Below, piece by piece: positions 7,584 to 17,039 of a stretch of 64,000 nucleotides of DNA (position 1 is the stretch's first letter; every line of letters begins with the position of its first letter). A program made the position numbers and the translations under genes. Below the pieces are notes generated by a model that worked only from the letters and a program-made list of their open reading frames with translations, had not been told where the DNA came from and made no database searches. Origin of the DNA: Micavibrio_B sp964633355 (GTDB taxonomy: Bacteria > Pseudomonadota > Alphaproteobacteria > Micavibrionales > Micavibrionaceae); NCBI GenBank assembly GCA_964633355.1, contig CAZWGO010000011.1:1-64000 (forward strand), given 5' to 3'.

Positions 7584-8510
7584 CTAGGCTTTGCGCTTCT
7601 TATGCTTGCGGTCCGGCAGCGCACGGCCCCATTTCAGCTTATCGACCAGATAGGTCGGCTTCACCTGATTGAACTGGGCAATCAGCATATTGAGCTTTTT
7701 ATTCACTTCCGCCGGCGTCGTGACATTTTTAAAGAAAGAACCGTGCGTACCGTTTTTGATCAGGCAGGTATCCATGTTCATAAGAGATGCGCCCAGAATA
7801 TCATGGCTCATCGTGTCGCCCACCATTACGGTCTGTCCCGGATAAATCCCGTTTTCGTGGAGGATTTTGATGCATTGGTGGTAAATCGGTTTATATGGCT
7901 TGCCAATAAACTGGACCACGCCGCCGAATTCCTGAAAACGTCTCGCGATTTGCCCGGTACCGGTCGAATAGCCGGTGCCGAATAGCGCGCGGCTGTCGGG
8001 ATTGATACAAATCGCTTTCATACGCTTGCGGACACATTCGCGCAAAGCTGTGTCGTAATTTTGTGTCACAGGGTCAAGCTGGTCCCATCCTGCAATCATC
8101 AGGAAACCCGCTTCCGCCGGATCCTTGACGATATTGATTCCGGCAGACGCCAGGAATTTTTCCGTCCGCGCCCCGCCGATCAAATAGCAATTCTTGCCAA
8201 GACCTTCGAAACTAGGGTCTTTTTGCTCGGTCAGGCCTTTCCAGGCCATCTCGCCCGAGGTCATAATCTTGTCATAGAGATTGGGCGCAATGCCAAGACC
8301 TTTGAGATAAACGGCACTTTCTTCGGCTCGTTGTTCGGTATTGGATAGCAGGAGAACGAACTTCTTTCGATCGCGCAGCTCTTTCAAGCATTCGATAGCA
8401 GACTCATATGCCGCCTCACCGTCATGAAGCACGCCCCATGTATCGATGATAAAACCCGTATAGCTATCTGAAATATCAGAGATACCCTGACAGAATTTAG
8501 TGTTGGCCAT
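7584..8510 (-). CDS. HAD-superfamily hydrolase, class IIA (TIGR01459 family)
   Basis: This 308-residue protein carries the HAD motif I DTWGVLHDG near residue 23. In the TIGR01459 family of class IIA phosphatases, motif I has this DxWGVLHDG form. Motif II is LLSNT, and the late motif GDTMSHDILGA binds Mg2+. A mobile cap occupies the middle. Substrates for this alphaproteobacterial subgroup are uncharacterised; related class IIA enzymes act on small phosphomonoesters. The basic C-terminus (RKHKKRKA) is unusual. About 90 bp of plain intergenic sequence separates it from the coiled-coil gene upstream. Confidence 0.88.
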   Translation of the reverse strand: MANTKFCQGISDISDSYTGFIIDTWGVLHDGEAAYESAIECLKELRDRKKFVLLLSNTEQRAEESAVYLKGLGIAPNLYDKIMTSGEMAWKGLTEQKDPSFEGLGKNCYLIGGARTEKFLASAGINIVKDPAEAGFLMIAGWDQLDPVTQNYDTALRECVRKRMKAICINPDSRALFGTGYSTGTGQIARRFQEFGGVVQFIGKPYKPIYHQCIKILHENGIYPGQTVMVGDTMSHDILGASLMNMDTCLIKNGTHGSFFKNVTTPAEVNKKLNMLIAQFNQVKPTYLVDKLKWGRALPDRKHKKRKA

Positions 8511-8603
8511 TACAGTCCCCAGAATTTCACCTAGTATATAGGCAAAATACTGAACAGAATATTACCAAAATAAAGATAAGGTTCTTAATACTCTTTTAAC
8601 TAC

Positions 8604-11600
8604 TTAGACAGCCTTCATCGCGCGTCCGGAGATATCGCACAGTAAGCGGTAAAGCTTGCCGACATCGCTGGAAACGAAGATCGAGCTTAACAATTCGCCA
8701 TGATCGTTGCTTTGCGCGGATTCATAAAGCTCCTCGAACTGACGGATATAGCGGTTCGTATAATTGCGGAACTCACCGTCTTCTGTGAACTTGCGGCGGA
8801 CGCGCTCCATCGGCACTTCGTCGGAGATCTGAACAAGGCGGCGCGTAAAGACCGAGACATCGCCTTTTTGATATGCGCGCCAGCTGCGGTCATCGACATT
8901 GTCTTCCAGATGGCGCGACACATCGACGGNNNNNNNNNNCGATAATGAATTTTGCCGATGACAGGAAGGCTTCGCGGCTGGAACGGATTTGCAAGGTCCG
9001 AATGCGCTCGGCATGGGACGAGATATCTTCTGCCGATTTCATGATTGACGAGCTGTGACGCGTAAATCTGGCGGCGGCTTCATCTGTCGCTTCGGTTGCT
9101 TTCTTGGCAACGATCTCCAGACGGTCGGATTCCTTGTCCAGATTCTGGCGGGCCTTCTCGACTTTTTCCACCATCTTGTCACCTTGACGCGCACTCTCTT
9201 CCGCCTGCATTTGCAGGTTGTTAAGCGCATCGCCAATCGTATCGACGACGTCGGACGAGCTTTCGGAAATAATGCGGACCTGTTCTTTCAGGCTGCTATT
9301 ATAGTTTTGCGTACTATTAAGAGCGGCCTTGGAATACTCATCGATCTCGCGGGCGCGGATCGACAGGCTGTCGCTCGCTCGCTGGATATCGGATAATGTC
9401 GCGGTTGCCTTATCGGCCAGCTTCAAGCCCTCTTCCTGAATCGAAGTTACGATGCGCGATGCTTTATGCAATGTTTGTTCGCCGCTCAGCGCCAGACGAT
9501 GACCCTCCTCGACGAACATATTGCTCATGATCTCGATCTTGCGAGAGCTGGTATCGGCGCGCTCTTCAATTGTATGGGACGATTTCTCAAACTGCGCGGT
9601 TGCATCTTCCATCTTGGAAGTTGCCTGCGTAAGCGCTGTTTGCATGTCCGACGTATTATGCTCCAGCGTTTTTTGCAGATTACCGATTTTCAGCTCGGCC
9701 TGATCCGCCAGTAATTGCAGGTCTTCGGTACGGCCCTGAATGCTGGTTTGCAAATGCTTGAGCTTCTCTGTCGCCTGATCAGCGGATTGCTCGATATCTA
9801 CAACCGACCCTTTGATATCCTGCGTCAATGATGTCAGGCCGCGCTCGGAGTCTTCAACTTCAGAATTGAGCTTGCTGATCTGGCTTTCAAGTTCCTGACT
9901 TAAGGCTTCCATTCTCGCGAGGATATCGTTGCTTGACGCTTCGGCGCTGTCGCGCAGGCGGTCGAAACGATTATCGACGGTTTGCGCGTCTTCAACCATC
10001 TTTTTGTATAGAGGCTCTGTTGCCTCAACCGATTTGCGAATACCTGCTTCATAATCCTTGATGATAAGGCTTGTCTGCATGGTTTGCGCCGACAATTTGG
10101 ATAATTGATCTGCGACATCGACTTCAATGATTTTAAGTTCATCGACATATGCGGAGGTATCGTCAATCGCCTTGCGGCCTTTTTCGTCAAGTCCTTTACC
10201 AAGACTGTCGATATTGCTTTCAACGACTTCCACCGTTTGAACGAAAATACCAAGCTGGTTTTCGATGCGGTTCTCAAAACCGTCAATGCGAACTTCCGTT
10301 TCCTCGATGAAACGACATAGTTTGTCTTTATGATCGTCGAGCTGGTTATTGATGGTCTTGGCATGACCGACGACCTGACCGGACAAGGATGTCATATCCT
10401 GCGTATGCTCGCGCAAGGATTTGGCAATCTCTTCTGCCGCAGATCGCGCTTTCGATGTATTGACGTCAATATCGGCGATCCCGCTTTGCAGGCTCTGATG
10501 GATACGATCCACCTGGCTCGCCAGTTGCTCCGTCGCTTCACGAATTTCCGTGACAGGCTTGGCAGATTTGATATCGATTTTCTCCGCCGATTGATCGAGC
10601 AAATGGACCGCGGTGGTCAGGCGGTCGAGCGCCGTATCGGTGACAACCGACACGTTTTCGTTTTGCTGGGTCAACTGTTCAAGAACTTCGGCAATATCTT
10701 TATGGCGCGTGTCAAAGCCCTGCATCATATCCTGAATTTTCATCAGGCGGTCTGCGGCAGTCGAGGACATATTTTCGATATGCTTGTCGGTCTGTTCCAG
10801 CAATTCCTCTGCTTTATTCGTCGTATCGATCGCTGTTTTTTCAAGCTGTTCTCTGGCCCGGCGAACGGCGGAGACGATAGAGTCAGATCCCGACAGCGCC
10901 ATCGACAAGGCTTCGCCGAGTTTATGCGCGGCTGTATTGCCGACTTCGTCCAGCGCATTGACGCGCGAGCTTAAATCTTCCGCCGCTTCTTTCATCGCTT
11001 CGGATTGCTTGGCCAGATTTTCCTGAACAGATTCAGAGCGTTCGAAAATACCTTTTGAAATATCATCGAATTTCTCAAGACTGGTTGTAATTTTTTCGAA
11101 AGACTGGATGCCTTTATCGCTCAAATCTTCAAGCTTTGAGAAGCCCGCCTCGAAACCGGATTCCATTTTTCCGGCTTCATTGGACAGCCTGTGTGACGCC
11201 GCATTAAGCAGCATCGTCTGGCTTTCGAAAGTTTGGGTTGATTTATCAAAGTTGGTCTGAATTTCGCCGACTTTTTCCAGTGCTTCGGAAGAAATCTCGG
11301 ACCACACTTCGACGCCCGACTTCACTTCTTCCTGAATGTTTTTCGACCTTTGCTCGATCTGGTCGGTAAGCTTTAAAAGCTCGTCGGCACGTTTATTCAG
11401 CGTATCTGTCAAACGGTCGATATGAAACTCGGTTTTCTGGCTGACGCCAGAGAAATCGCGAATTTCAGCGCGAAGACCTTGGCGTGCTTTTTGAATGGCT
11501 TTGAGTGCGGCGCGGGACGATGTCGAGATTTCGACCGCCTGCTGAACCAGTAGCTGAATATCGCGATTAACGGCTTTGGATTGCTCTTCGGTTGGGAATA

Positions 11601-12114
11601 ACAGGCGCTGCAATTCACGGCGCAAGGCTTCGGCATATAAATGTGCATCGCTTCTGCGTTGCCATGTCGTGACACAGAGCCACAGCATGGCGACAGGCGC
11701 CAAAATAGCAGCCAATACGCCGCCGGTTCGAACGGGCGATGAAAATACATCCGCCACGATATTCGGGATAGACGATAAGTAAACGGAGCTATACGTCAGC
11801 CAGGCGACGGTTGCGAAGACCGATACATACTGCACCATCTCCAGCCATTTCGGCGTATTGATATTGAACTTGTCGTTATGGGCGGATTTTATGCGCGACA
11901 TTTCTTCATCTGCTTCGTCGAAGCTTGCGATATGTGAAGACCTTGCGGCAAACTCCGTTTCCGGCGCGGCAATTTTCCAATTGCGTAATGTGGGGTTTTT
12001 ACCCTGAAACACGCGGGCGGTCGCCGGAGTGCCTTTCACTTCCGTTTCCAATTCCAAAACGGAATCGTCGCTCATAAGCTTGCTGCGCAAATTGGACTGG
12101 GACGACTGGACCAT
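8604..12114 (-). CDS. large coiled-coil membrane protein, TipN-like architecture, interrupted by a scaffold gap
   Basis: Starting at the ATG at 12114 (GAGGAG site 9 nt upstream), the protein has a soluble N-terminus and two transmembrane helices at about residues 94-114 and 131-150. Roughly 900 residues of heptad-rich coiled coil follow, dense in Glu, Lys, Ser and Ala. Ten Ns (8930-8939) break the frame. The reading frame beyond the gap (8929 to 8604, ending DISGRAMKAV) continues the protein into a folded C-terminal region. The frames join only if the real missing length is a multiple of three. Two N-terminal membrane helices plus a giant coiled coil match Caulobacter TipN in layout, a polarity factor, but the resemblance is architectural only. 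Confidence 0.8.
8930..8939. other. scaffold gap (10 N)
   Basis: Ten undetermined bases fall inside the coiled-coil gene. As written they shift the frame, which identifies the 10 as a placeholder length. Confidence 0.99.
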
Positions 12115-12590
12115 TAAAGACCGCTCCTCGAAAAATATTCATGATGTTATTTGAATAAAAGAACACTTGCATGAGGTCTGCCGAATCGGCAAGGCAGGTT
12201 TTCAGGTTATCCCCATGTCTTAAAGAATCAGGTTTAGTTATTGAAATTTCATATAAAGCGAGGCATTCTTCTTGCGTTAGGCTTTATCATGAAAGGCCAC
12301 GCCGTCTTTCGGCAATCCCCAAGGAAAAACCAGAGGGGACCAGCACTATCAGCCCCAATACAGATCCCTGCCTTCGCAGGGATGCAGAGTTTTATATTCT
12401 CTGTGGAATCTGTGCCTCTTTGTGCGCTCTGCGTGATGTTCTTAAAAACCTTTCAAAACCGCAAAACGGACTATTAAAGCCCTCGCGCTAGCACGAGAGA
12501 AAGGAATCGCGTAGAAAAGCCAAAAAATGAGAACAAACTAGGAGGCCAAGTCAAGCTACTGAAAATAAAAGCACTTTAGCTTTCTATAAT
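12115..12590. other. 476-bp intergenic region, no gene supported
   Basis: This stretch holds repeat remnants rather than a gene. They include GATCCCTGCCTTCGCAGGGATGCAG (12363-12387, a hairpin of the GATCC type), a block rich in CTCTGTG/CTCTTTGTG/CTCTGCGTG at about 12397-12435, and the near-palindrome CTCGCGCTAGCACGAG at 12482-12497. A plus-strand reading frame of 106 codons crosses it, but it has no ribosome-binding site and its composition follows the repeats. Confidence 0.6.
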
Positions 12591-13091
12591 TTATCTGTTC
12601 GCACATATCGGACGGGTTGGGCCAAAACCGGGAAAGAAAGTCGATGCCCATTTATGCAAGGAAGCCTCGTTCATCACAGCCGCTTTTTGAATGCGCGGCA
12701 TATAGGTTCTGCAGAAAGCATCAGGGCGCATGGTAGCGGCGTCTTTTGAAATGCGATTGGCGTAATTGGTTCGCAGCGTATGCATTTCCAGATCCGGATT
12801 GGAACTACCCGTTTTCTTAAAGAAGTTTATTAAAAGCATTTCATAAGTAGAGAAAAGCGCTGCATTTTTAGCTGTGAATTTACGAAATTGAGAATACAGG
12901 TTTTCTTGTCCTGCAGGTGTCAGATGCTGACAATTCAGCGCGATTACCATTAATTCTGAATGGATACGGATTCCCTGCTCGGCTTCAGCTTCGAGCGGCG
13001 TATAGCAGGCAGCACCGACGCTCAAACGCGTTCCTGCCATTGCAGGTGAAGATATGGCTATAAGTAACAGTAAAATAAAGAAAAACTTCAT
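12591..13091 (-). CDS. hypothetical secreted protein
   Basis: This 166-residue protein has a Sec signal peptide (MKFFFILLLLIAISSPAMA with cleavage after AMA). The mature part contains four Cys residues that could form disulfides in the periplasm and a predominantly helical pattern. I recognise no family. It starts 6 bp after the stop of the dehydrogenase gene and is probably its operon partner. Function unknown. Confidence 0.7.
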   Translation of the reverse strand: MKFFFILLLLIAISSPAMAGTRLSVGAACYTPLEAEAEQGIRIHSELMVIALNCQHLTPAGQENLYSQFRKFTAKNAALFSTYEMLLINFFKKTGSSNPDLEMHTLRTNYANRISKDAATMRPDAFCRTYMPRIQKAAVMNEASLHKWASTFFPGFGPTRPICANR

Positions 13092-13097
13092 ATCGCC

Positions 13098-14039
13098 TCA
13101 AGAAATCTTGACAGGGGTTACCAGCGCTTTTCCTTCAAAATGCGCCATGATGTTCGCCAGAACCAGTTGCCCCATAAGTGTGCGGGTTTCCAGCGTTGCC
13201 GTGCCTATATGGGGTAACAAAACGACATTGTCCATGGATTTTAAGGCTTCCGGCACTTCCGGCTCGTTTTCATAGACATCAAGCCCTGCTCCGGCGATCT
13301 CTCGATTGCTTAAGGCTATTAATAGGTCTTCAGTATTGACGACACTGCCGCGCGCGATATTGATCAGAAAACCATTCGGCCCCAGCGCTTTTAAAACTTT
13401 GCTATTTACAATATAGCGGGTCTCTTCACCGCCCGGGCAGGATGCGACCATTACATCCACATTTTCAGCCATTCTGGCCAGATCTGCATAGTATTTATAA
13501 GAAACGCCCGGTTTTTCGGAGCGCCCATGATAGGCGATTTTCATTTCGAAACCTTCGCAGCGTTTGGCTATCGCTGATCCGATCCGCCCGAGGCCGATAA
13601 TGCCCACTGTTTTACCGCTAAGTGTCGCGCCAAGTGGAAAAGGTCGCCAGCCGCCGGTTCTAACCGTCACATCAGCCTCGACGATGCGGCGCAAAACTGC
13701 CAAAATAAGGCTTAAAGCGGTATCCGCCGTATCGTTTGTCACGACATCCGGCGTATTCGTCACCGCTACATGCCGCTCGGCTGCCGCCTCAAGATCGATA
13801 TTATCAACGCCGACGCCGAACTGGGCAATCAGCTCCAGATTGGGCAGACCGTCGATCATCCTCTTGGTAACCGCCATACCGCCTGCCGTCGATAAAATAC
13901 CGACGATGTCATTTTTATGAGCATGGAGCGCCTCTTCGGGATCGCCCTGCTTCCAGAGCTTGAGAAGATTGAAATGCTTTTCAACCTCTTTCATTTCCGG
14001 CGGCAACAAAGCCCCAAGGGCGAGAATGGTTTTTTTCAT
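13098..14039 (-). CDS. D-2-hydroxyacid dehydrogenase (NAD(P)-dependent)
   Basis: A protein of 313 residues from the ATG at 14039 (MKKTILALG). A second ATG 18 bp upstream (14057) has a poorer ribosome-binding site. The Rossmann motif GLGRIGSAIAKR lies mid-protein. The catalytic Arg is in NIARGSVVNTEDLL, the Glu in ENEPEVP and the His in LLPHIGTATLETR, the Arg-Glu-His set of D-isomer 2-hydroxyacid dehydrogenases. The group includes glyoxylate/hydroxypyruvate reductases and phosphoglycerate dehydrogenases; substrate cannot be fixed here. It is divergent from miaB across about 50 bp. Confidence 0.9.
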   Translation of the reverse strand: MKKTILALGALLPPEMKEVEKHFNLLKLWKQGDPEEALHAHKNDIVGILSTAGGMAVTKRMIDGLPNLELIAQFGVGVDNIDLEAAAERHVAVTNTPDVVTNDTADTALSLILAVLRRIVEADVTVRTGGWRPFPLGATLSGKTVGIIGLGRIGSAIAKRCEGFEMKIAYHGRSEKPGVSYKYYADLARMAENVDVMVASCPGGEETRYIVNSKVLKALGPNGFLINIARGSVVNTEDLLIALSNREIAGAGLDVYENEPEVPEALKSMDNVVLLPHIGTATLETRTLMGQLVLANIMAHFEGKALVTPVKIS

Positions 14040-14090
14040 GGAACATAGCCTTAGCATGCTTTATAACCCCGTCCAATCCCAAGGATACAA

Positions 14091-15446
14091 ATGGAAAATA
14101 CCAATAAGAAAAAACTCTTCGTTAAAACCTGGGGCTGTCAGATGAATGTCTATGACAGCCGTCGGATGGCCGACGTCCTGCATCCGCTCGGCTATGAGAG
14201 CGTCGATGGACCCGAGGGCGCCGACATGGTGATCCTCAATACCTGTCATATCCGTGAAAAAGCCACTGATAAGGTTTTCTCTGAACTCGGGCGTCTCCGT
14301 GAACACAAGATTGATAAGGAAAAAGATGGCGGCCAGATGATTTTGGCTGTGGCCGGATGCGTCGCACAAGCCGAAGGTGAAGTCATCACCAACCGCGCCA
14401 AATATGTCGACATGGTGATCGGCCCGCAGGTCTATCATGAGCTACCCGAGATGATCGCCAAGATTACCGGCGCCTATGGCCGTGAGCGCGTCATCAATAC
14501 GGATTTCCCGACCGAGGAGAAATTCGACCGTCTGCAAGGCGAAAGCTCAAATCAGGGCCCAAGCGCATTCCTGTCGATTCAGGAAGGCTGCGATAAATTC
14601 TGCACCTTCTGCGTGGTTCCTTATACGCGAGGTGGTGAATTCTCGCGTAATGCCGCCGGTATTTTGGACGAAGCCAGACGACTTGCCGATATGGGGACAC
14701 AAGACCTGACTTTGCTCGGCCAGAACGTTAATGGCTATCACGGCGAAGGCCCTGACGGTAAGACATGGAGTTTGGGGCGTCTGCTCGAAGCCCTCTCTGA
14801 AATCGACGGCATCAAGCGCCTGCGCTATATGACGTCTCACCCGCGCGACGTTGACGATGAACTGATCGCCGCACACCGTGACCTACCAAAGGTAATGCCG
14901 TTCCTTCATTTGCCCGTTCAAAGCGGCTCGGACAAAATCCTTAAGGTCATGAACCGTAAGCATACCTCCGACTGGTACCGCGAGATTATAACAAAGTTTC
15001 GCACTGCCCGCCCAGACATGGCGTTTTGCTCTGACTTTATCGTCGGCTTCCCCGGCGAAACGGATCAGGATTTCGAAGACACGATGCAACTGGCCAAGGA
15101 CGTTAATTATGCCCAGTGCTTCTCTTTCAAATACTCGGCAAGACCGGGCACGCCTGCCGCCAATATGCAGAATTTAGTGCCCGAACGGGTTAAAACCGAG
15201 CGTCTGAATGCCCTGCAAGCTTTATTGGTTGAGCAAGCCCGAGGCTTTAACCAATCCTGCGCCAATCGCGTTATGTCGGTACTTTTCGACGGGTACAAAC
15301 CGGAAACCGGCACACTTCACGGCCGTACCGAATATAATCAGTTGATATATGTGGACGGCCCGCAAGAATTTTATGGCACGATTCAGGATGTTTTGGTAAC
15401 AAGAGGAACACCTAATACAGTAATAGGTGAAATAATAAAAAAATAA
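14091..15446 (+). CDS. miaB: tRNA-2-methylthio-N6-dimethylallyladenosine synthase
   Basis: This 451-residue radical-SAM methylthiotransferase adds the methylthio group to i6A37 of tRNAs reading UNN codons. The N-terminal UPF0004 domain supplies three cluster ligands (Cys16, Cys52, Cys90). The radical SAM cluster is Cys167-x3-Cys171-x2-Cys174 in EGCDKFCTFCVVPYTRG, and a C-terminal TRAM domain follows. Length and motifs fit MiaB rather than MtaB or RimO. It heads the conserved alphaproteobacterial series miaB-phoH-ybeY-corC-lnt, but two unrecognised genes separate it from phoH here. Confidence 0.97.
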   Translation: MENTNKKKLFVKTWGCQMNVYDSRRMADVLHPLGYESVDGPEGADMVILNTCHIREKATDKVFSELGRLREHKIDKEKDGGQMILAVAGCVAQAEGEVITNRAKYVDMVIGPQVYHELPEMIAKITGAYGRERVINTDFPTEEKFDRLQGESSNQGPSAFLSIQEGCDKFCTFCVVPYTRGGEFSRNAAGILDEARRLADMGTQDLTLLGQNVNGYHGEGPDGKTWSLGRLLEALSEIDGIKRLRYMTSHPRDVDDELIAAHRDLPKVMPFLHLPVQSGSDKILKVMNRKHTSDWYREIITKFRTARPDMAFCSDFIVGFPGETDQDFEDTMQLAKDVNYAQCFSFKYSARPGTPAANMQNLVPERVKTERLNALQALLVEQARGFNQSCANRVMSVLFDGYKPETGTLHGRTEYNQLIYVDGPQEFYGTIQDVLVTRGTPNTVIGEIIKK

Positions 15447-15470
15447 ACAGGGACGCACATTCTTTGCGTT

Positions 15471-16151
15471 ATGAGTATGAACGAATATAGTTTTGATCTA
15501 CCGCATGATGATGCGGAAGCTTTCGAACATATCAGGTTTCTAGAAGCCTGCGCCGAAACCGTTCGTCGCTATACATTGCTCGAGCCACGTCATCGCATTG
15601 ACTACGCATATGCAGACGGAAAGATCACAATCCTCAGTCAATCTCAAAATGCCGAACGAGTTTTGAAATTCCTGGAAAAAGTCTGCGCCGAATTTTTTGA
15701 TCGCGGACGATCTCCGACATATTGCATGCTCCAACATGACATTACAGCATTAAGAGATGAGCTTGATGCTAAAGCGGCTTTAAAATCAGATTTTGAAGAA
15801 GCTGCCGAAAAAACTGGATTGTCGGGTTACATAGACATACCGGATTTAGGCGACCGTCAAAAAACATCACTCAAAAGATTACAATCCTTTTTACGTGACC
15901 ACGATATCGCTACGGAAATTTGCGCCGGACGCCCTCAAAAAATCAGAATTACCTGTACCAGTGAAAATGATCTTGAAGTCGGCAAATTATTGATGACTTG
16001 GGCTTTGGATAAAATCAGAACCCAATCCGACATATCTGAAGGCAGCATAGAGCATTATTATAAACGGCTATTAGCCAACGATAATGAGAACTCGAAAAAG
16101 ACCGCACAAAGACGCAAGCCAGATACTGGACCAAAACAGGCATACGGATAA
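15471..16151 (+). CDS. hypothetical protein
   Basis: A soluble protein of 226 residues with an acidic N-terminus, a mixed alpha/beta core and a basic, Lys/Asn-rich C-terminal tail (KKTAQRRKPDTGPKQ). No family is recognised. The start is uncertain: ATGs lie at 15471 and 15477 and neither has a good ribosome-binding site, so expression may depend on miaB, which ends 24 bp upstream. It and the next gene are inserted between miaB and phoH, normally neighbours in alphaproteobacteria, and both look more AT-rich than miaB. Confidence 0.6.
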   Translation: MSMNEYSFDLPHDDAEAFEHIRFLEACAETVRRYTLLEPRHRIDYAYADGKITILSQSQNAERVLKFLEKVCAEFFDRGRSPTYCMLQHDITALRDELDAKAALKSDFEEAAEKTGLSGYIDIPDLGDRQKTSLKRLQSFLRDHDIATEICAGRPQKIRITCTSENDLEVGKLLMTWALDKIRTQSDISEGSIEHYYKRLLANDNENSKKTAQRRKPDTGPKQAYG

Positions 16152-16157
16152 GGCATA

Positions 16158-16976
16158 ATGATGAAACCTTCAATATACGCCCTCGCAGAATACGGAGATG
16201 ATCAACCTTCATTGAATCTGCACGAGTCTTTTTCCAAGCATCCAGACCAGATTTATCGCTTTAGACAAAAAATACGCGTGCCAGAAAACTCTAGAAATTC
16301 CCAAGACTTTCCATTTTATGATGAAGCATTCATGAAAAAGCTTAACATCTTCATTAAAGAAATGAATAAGCGCAACGATGGCGAGTCACATGATATTTTT
16401 CTTTATATCCAAGATGTAGCTTCGCGAAAAATGAACGTGTTTTGCCAAGATAATAATATGCTGGATGCCGCAGCAAACGGCATAAGAAAGATAGCCAGCG
16501 CATATTCTTCAGACAAAATGAAAAGAATAAACCCTGTTCAAATGGCAATCACCGCCATACATGATGCACATAATGCTGACGAAGCCGATTTAATGGAAGT
16601 CTATTTGGGAGCGGATGATGAAATGCGCCCCTCTCAGATACGGTTCAATTTCAGTGTAGCTGCACGAGATTTCAAAGGTGAGGGTGAAAGATCCTACCAC
16701 AGATTGCGAGAAGTTTTTAACAAGCTAAACGTCAGGCTTGTACCTTCGTCACATGAGCATATTTTAAACTTATTGGGCGACAAGAAAAACACTCATATCG
16801 CTTTTCTCGTTGGCTCAAAAGCTGCAGCTAAAATCGATAAAGGCGAGCTCCTTTCTCCTGCATGGTTTAATTATTCTCTTAAAACCGCTATGGCAAGAAT
16901 CGAAGGCAAAGAAATGCGTGAAAGGCTGGATGCCCAAGCTACAAGCAGGATAGAACGCCCCTTCTCCCTCCTTTAA
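16158..16976 (+). CDS. hypothetical protein
   Basis: A soluble protein of 272 residues, rich in charged residues, without signal peptide or membrane segment. Its ATG follows an AAGG site and begins 6 bp after the preceding unknown gene, so the two form a small operon. The middle holds a helix-rich region (about residues 90-140) and the C-terminus a KTAMARIEGKEMRERLDAQ helix. No family recognised. Confidence 0.6.
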   Translation: MMKPSIYALAEYGDDQPSLNLHESFSKHPDQIYRFRQKIRVPENSRNSQDFPFYDEAFMKKLNIFIKEMNKRNDGESHDIFLYIQDVASRKMNVFCQDNNMLDAAANGIRKIASAYSSDKMKRINPVQMAITAIHDAHNADEADLMEVYLGADDEMRPSQIRFNFSVAARDFKGEGERSYHRLREVFNKLNVRLVPSSHEHILNLLGDKKNTHIAFLVGSKAAAKIDKGELLSPAWFNYSLKTAMARIEGKEMRERLDAQATSRIERPFSLL

Positions 16977-17004
16977 AATTTTTCCCTTTTGCTCTCGAAA
17001 TTTG

Positions 17005-17013
17005 TGTTATAAT
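17005..17013 (+). promoter_or_regulatory. extended -10 promoter for phoH
   Basis: TGTTATAAT is a perfect -10 hexamer preceded by the TGn extension. No good -35 lies at the right spacing, which is typical for extended -10 promoters. Transcription would begin near 17020, leaving a leader of about 20 nt that contains AAGGAG (17027-17032). Confidence 0.55.
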
Positions 17014-17039
17014 AGGTATCAGCAACAAGGAGCTGTCCT

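Noticed and set aside
12171..12491. 106-codon plus-strand reading frame in the 12.1-12.6 kb gap
   Set aside because: It crosses repeat remnants, has no ribosome-binding site and has no protein-like pattern.
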